Under the pieces are notes generated by a model that made no database searches, was not told the origin of the DNA, and saw only the letters and a program-made list of their open reading frames with translations. Below, in pieces: positions 63,791-64,000 of a stretch of 64,000 bases of DNA. Every line of letters begins with the position of its first letter. Positions within the stretch are counted from its first letter, which is position 1. Both the position numbers and the translations under genes were made by a program. Source of the stretch: Solidesulfovibrio aerotolerans (GTDB lineage: Bacteria > Desulfobacterota > Desulfovibrionia > Desulfovibrionales > Desulfovibrionaceae); contig NZ_WVUD01000004.1 of assembly GCF_009856865.1 (NCBI RefSeq), forward strand, positions 62,001 to 126,000. Reading direction: 5' to 3'.

Positions 63791-64000
63791 ATGGAGGCTG
63801 ATTCCCGCACGCGGGCGGAACTGCTCGCCGAAATCGCGGTGTTACAGCGGCGTCTGGCCGGCCTTGAGGTCGAGCGGGAGCGTTTTATGGCCGAGGAGCG
63901 GGTGTTGCGCCAGGGCGAGGACCGCTACCGTCGGCTGCTCGAATCGGTGACCGACTACGTCTACACGGTGACGGTCAGGGGCGGCCGGGCCGTGGGCACG
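63791..64000 (+). CDS. Start of a PAS-containing sensor protein (3' end outside window)
   Basis: 70 residues to the window edge, ATG 63791 with GGAGG 7 bp upstream. A charged helix (RTRAELLAEIAVLQRRLAGL), probably coiled coil, leads to RYRRLLESVTDYVYTVTVRG, the opening of a PAS domain. Likely a histidine kinase or diguanylate-cyclase-type sensor without a membrane segment at its N-terminus. Confidence 0.75.
   Translation, partial: MEADSRTRAELLAEIAVLQRRLAGLEVERERFMAEERVLRQGEDRYRRLLESVTDYVYTVTVRGGRAVGT

Noticed and set aside
1-64000. CRISPR array, rRNA or tRNA genes
   Set aside because: No regular direct-repeat array and no cloverleaf or rRNA-like stretch was seen.

Overview
The window is a high-GC bacterial chromosome segment dense with co-directional, overlapping genes (ATGA/GTGA junctions). 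Codon use, gene content (periplasmic sugar-type sensing, molybdopterin hydroxylase, many hybrid kinases, large exopolysaccharide locus) and two GC-rich palindromic repeats resembling ones I associate with Desulfovibrionaceae suggest a deltaproteobacterial sulfate reducer (Desulfovibrio/Solidesulfovibrio-like). That assignment is inference; no rRNA or tRNA gene is visible. REGION 1 (0-9.1 kb, +): after the end of an unknown gene and a terminator, a run encodes an alpha-oxoamine synthase of serine-palmitoyltransferase type, a MacB-like permease, its ATPase, a TolC-like outer-membrane protein, a periplasmic adaptor, a GNAT-like acyltransferase and a polytopic GT-C-like membrane protein. It reads as synthesis plus dedicated tripartite export of an aminoketone or sphingoid-like lipid. 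REGION 2 (9.2-16.1 kb, +): a GT2 polyprenyl-phosphate glycosyltransferase, two asparagine-synthase-type amidotransferases, a methyltransferase and a GT4 enzyme. REGION 3 (16.1-21.8 kb, +): an adaptor / double-NBD ABC / ABC-2 permease cassette in the order of E. coli yhiI-rbbA-yhhJ, bracketed by a 78-bp direct repeat made of the 3' end of the upstream amidotransferase gene. REGION 4 (21.8-34.5 kb, +): a small secreted protein, glycosyltransferases, a polysaccharide deacetylase, a UDP-sugar epimerase, a degenerate bacterial tyrosine-kinase-like ATPase, the initiating glycosylphosphotransferase, a secreted Asp-box beta-propeller and a double GT4 fusion. REGION 5 (34.6-45.2 kb, -): a radical SAM/SPASM enzyme, a MurJ/Wzx-like flippase, an O-antigen-ligase/polymerase-like protein, a Wzz-type chain-length protein, a Wza-type export lipoprotein, a GT4 and a third amidotransferase. 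Regions 2, 4 and 5 together look like one Wzx/Wzy-type exopolysaccharide system whose product is probably decorated with amides. REGION 6 (45.2-54 kb, mainly -): an HDOD protein, a large hybrid histidine kinase, lipoate-protein ligase, and a histidine kinase co-transcribed with a sugar-type binding protein. REGION 7 (54.2-64 kb): a GNAT / HisC-like aminotransferase / MFS operon (+) converges with a GNAT / molybdenum hydroxylase three-subunit operon (-), followed by an unknown protein and the start of a PAS sensor. Start codons were chosen by ribosome-binding site, overlap with the preceding gene and family N-termini.
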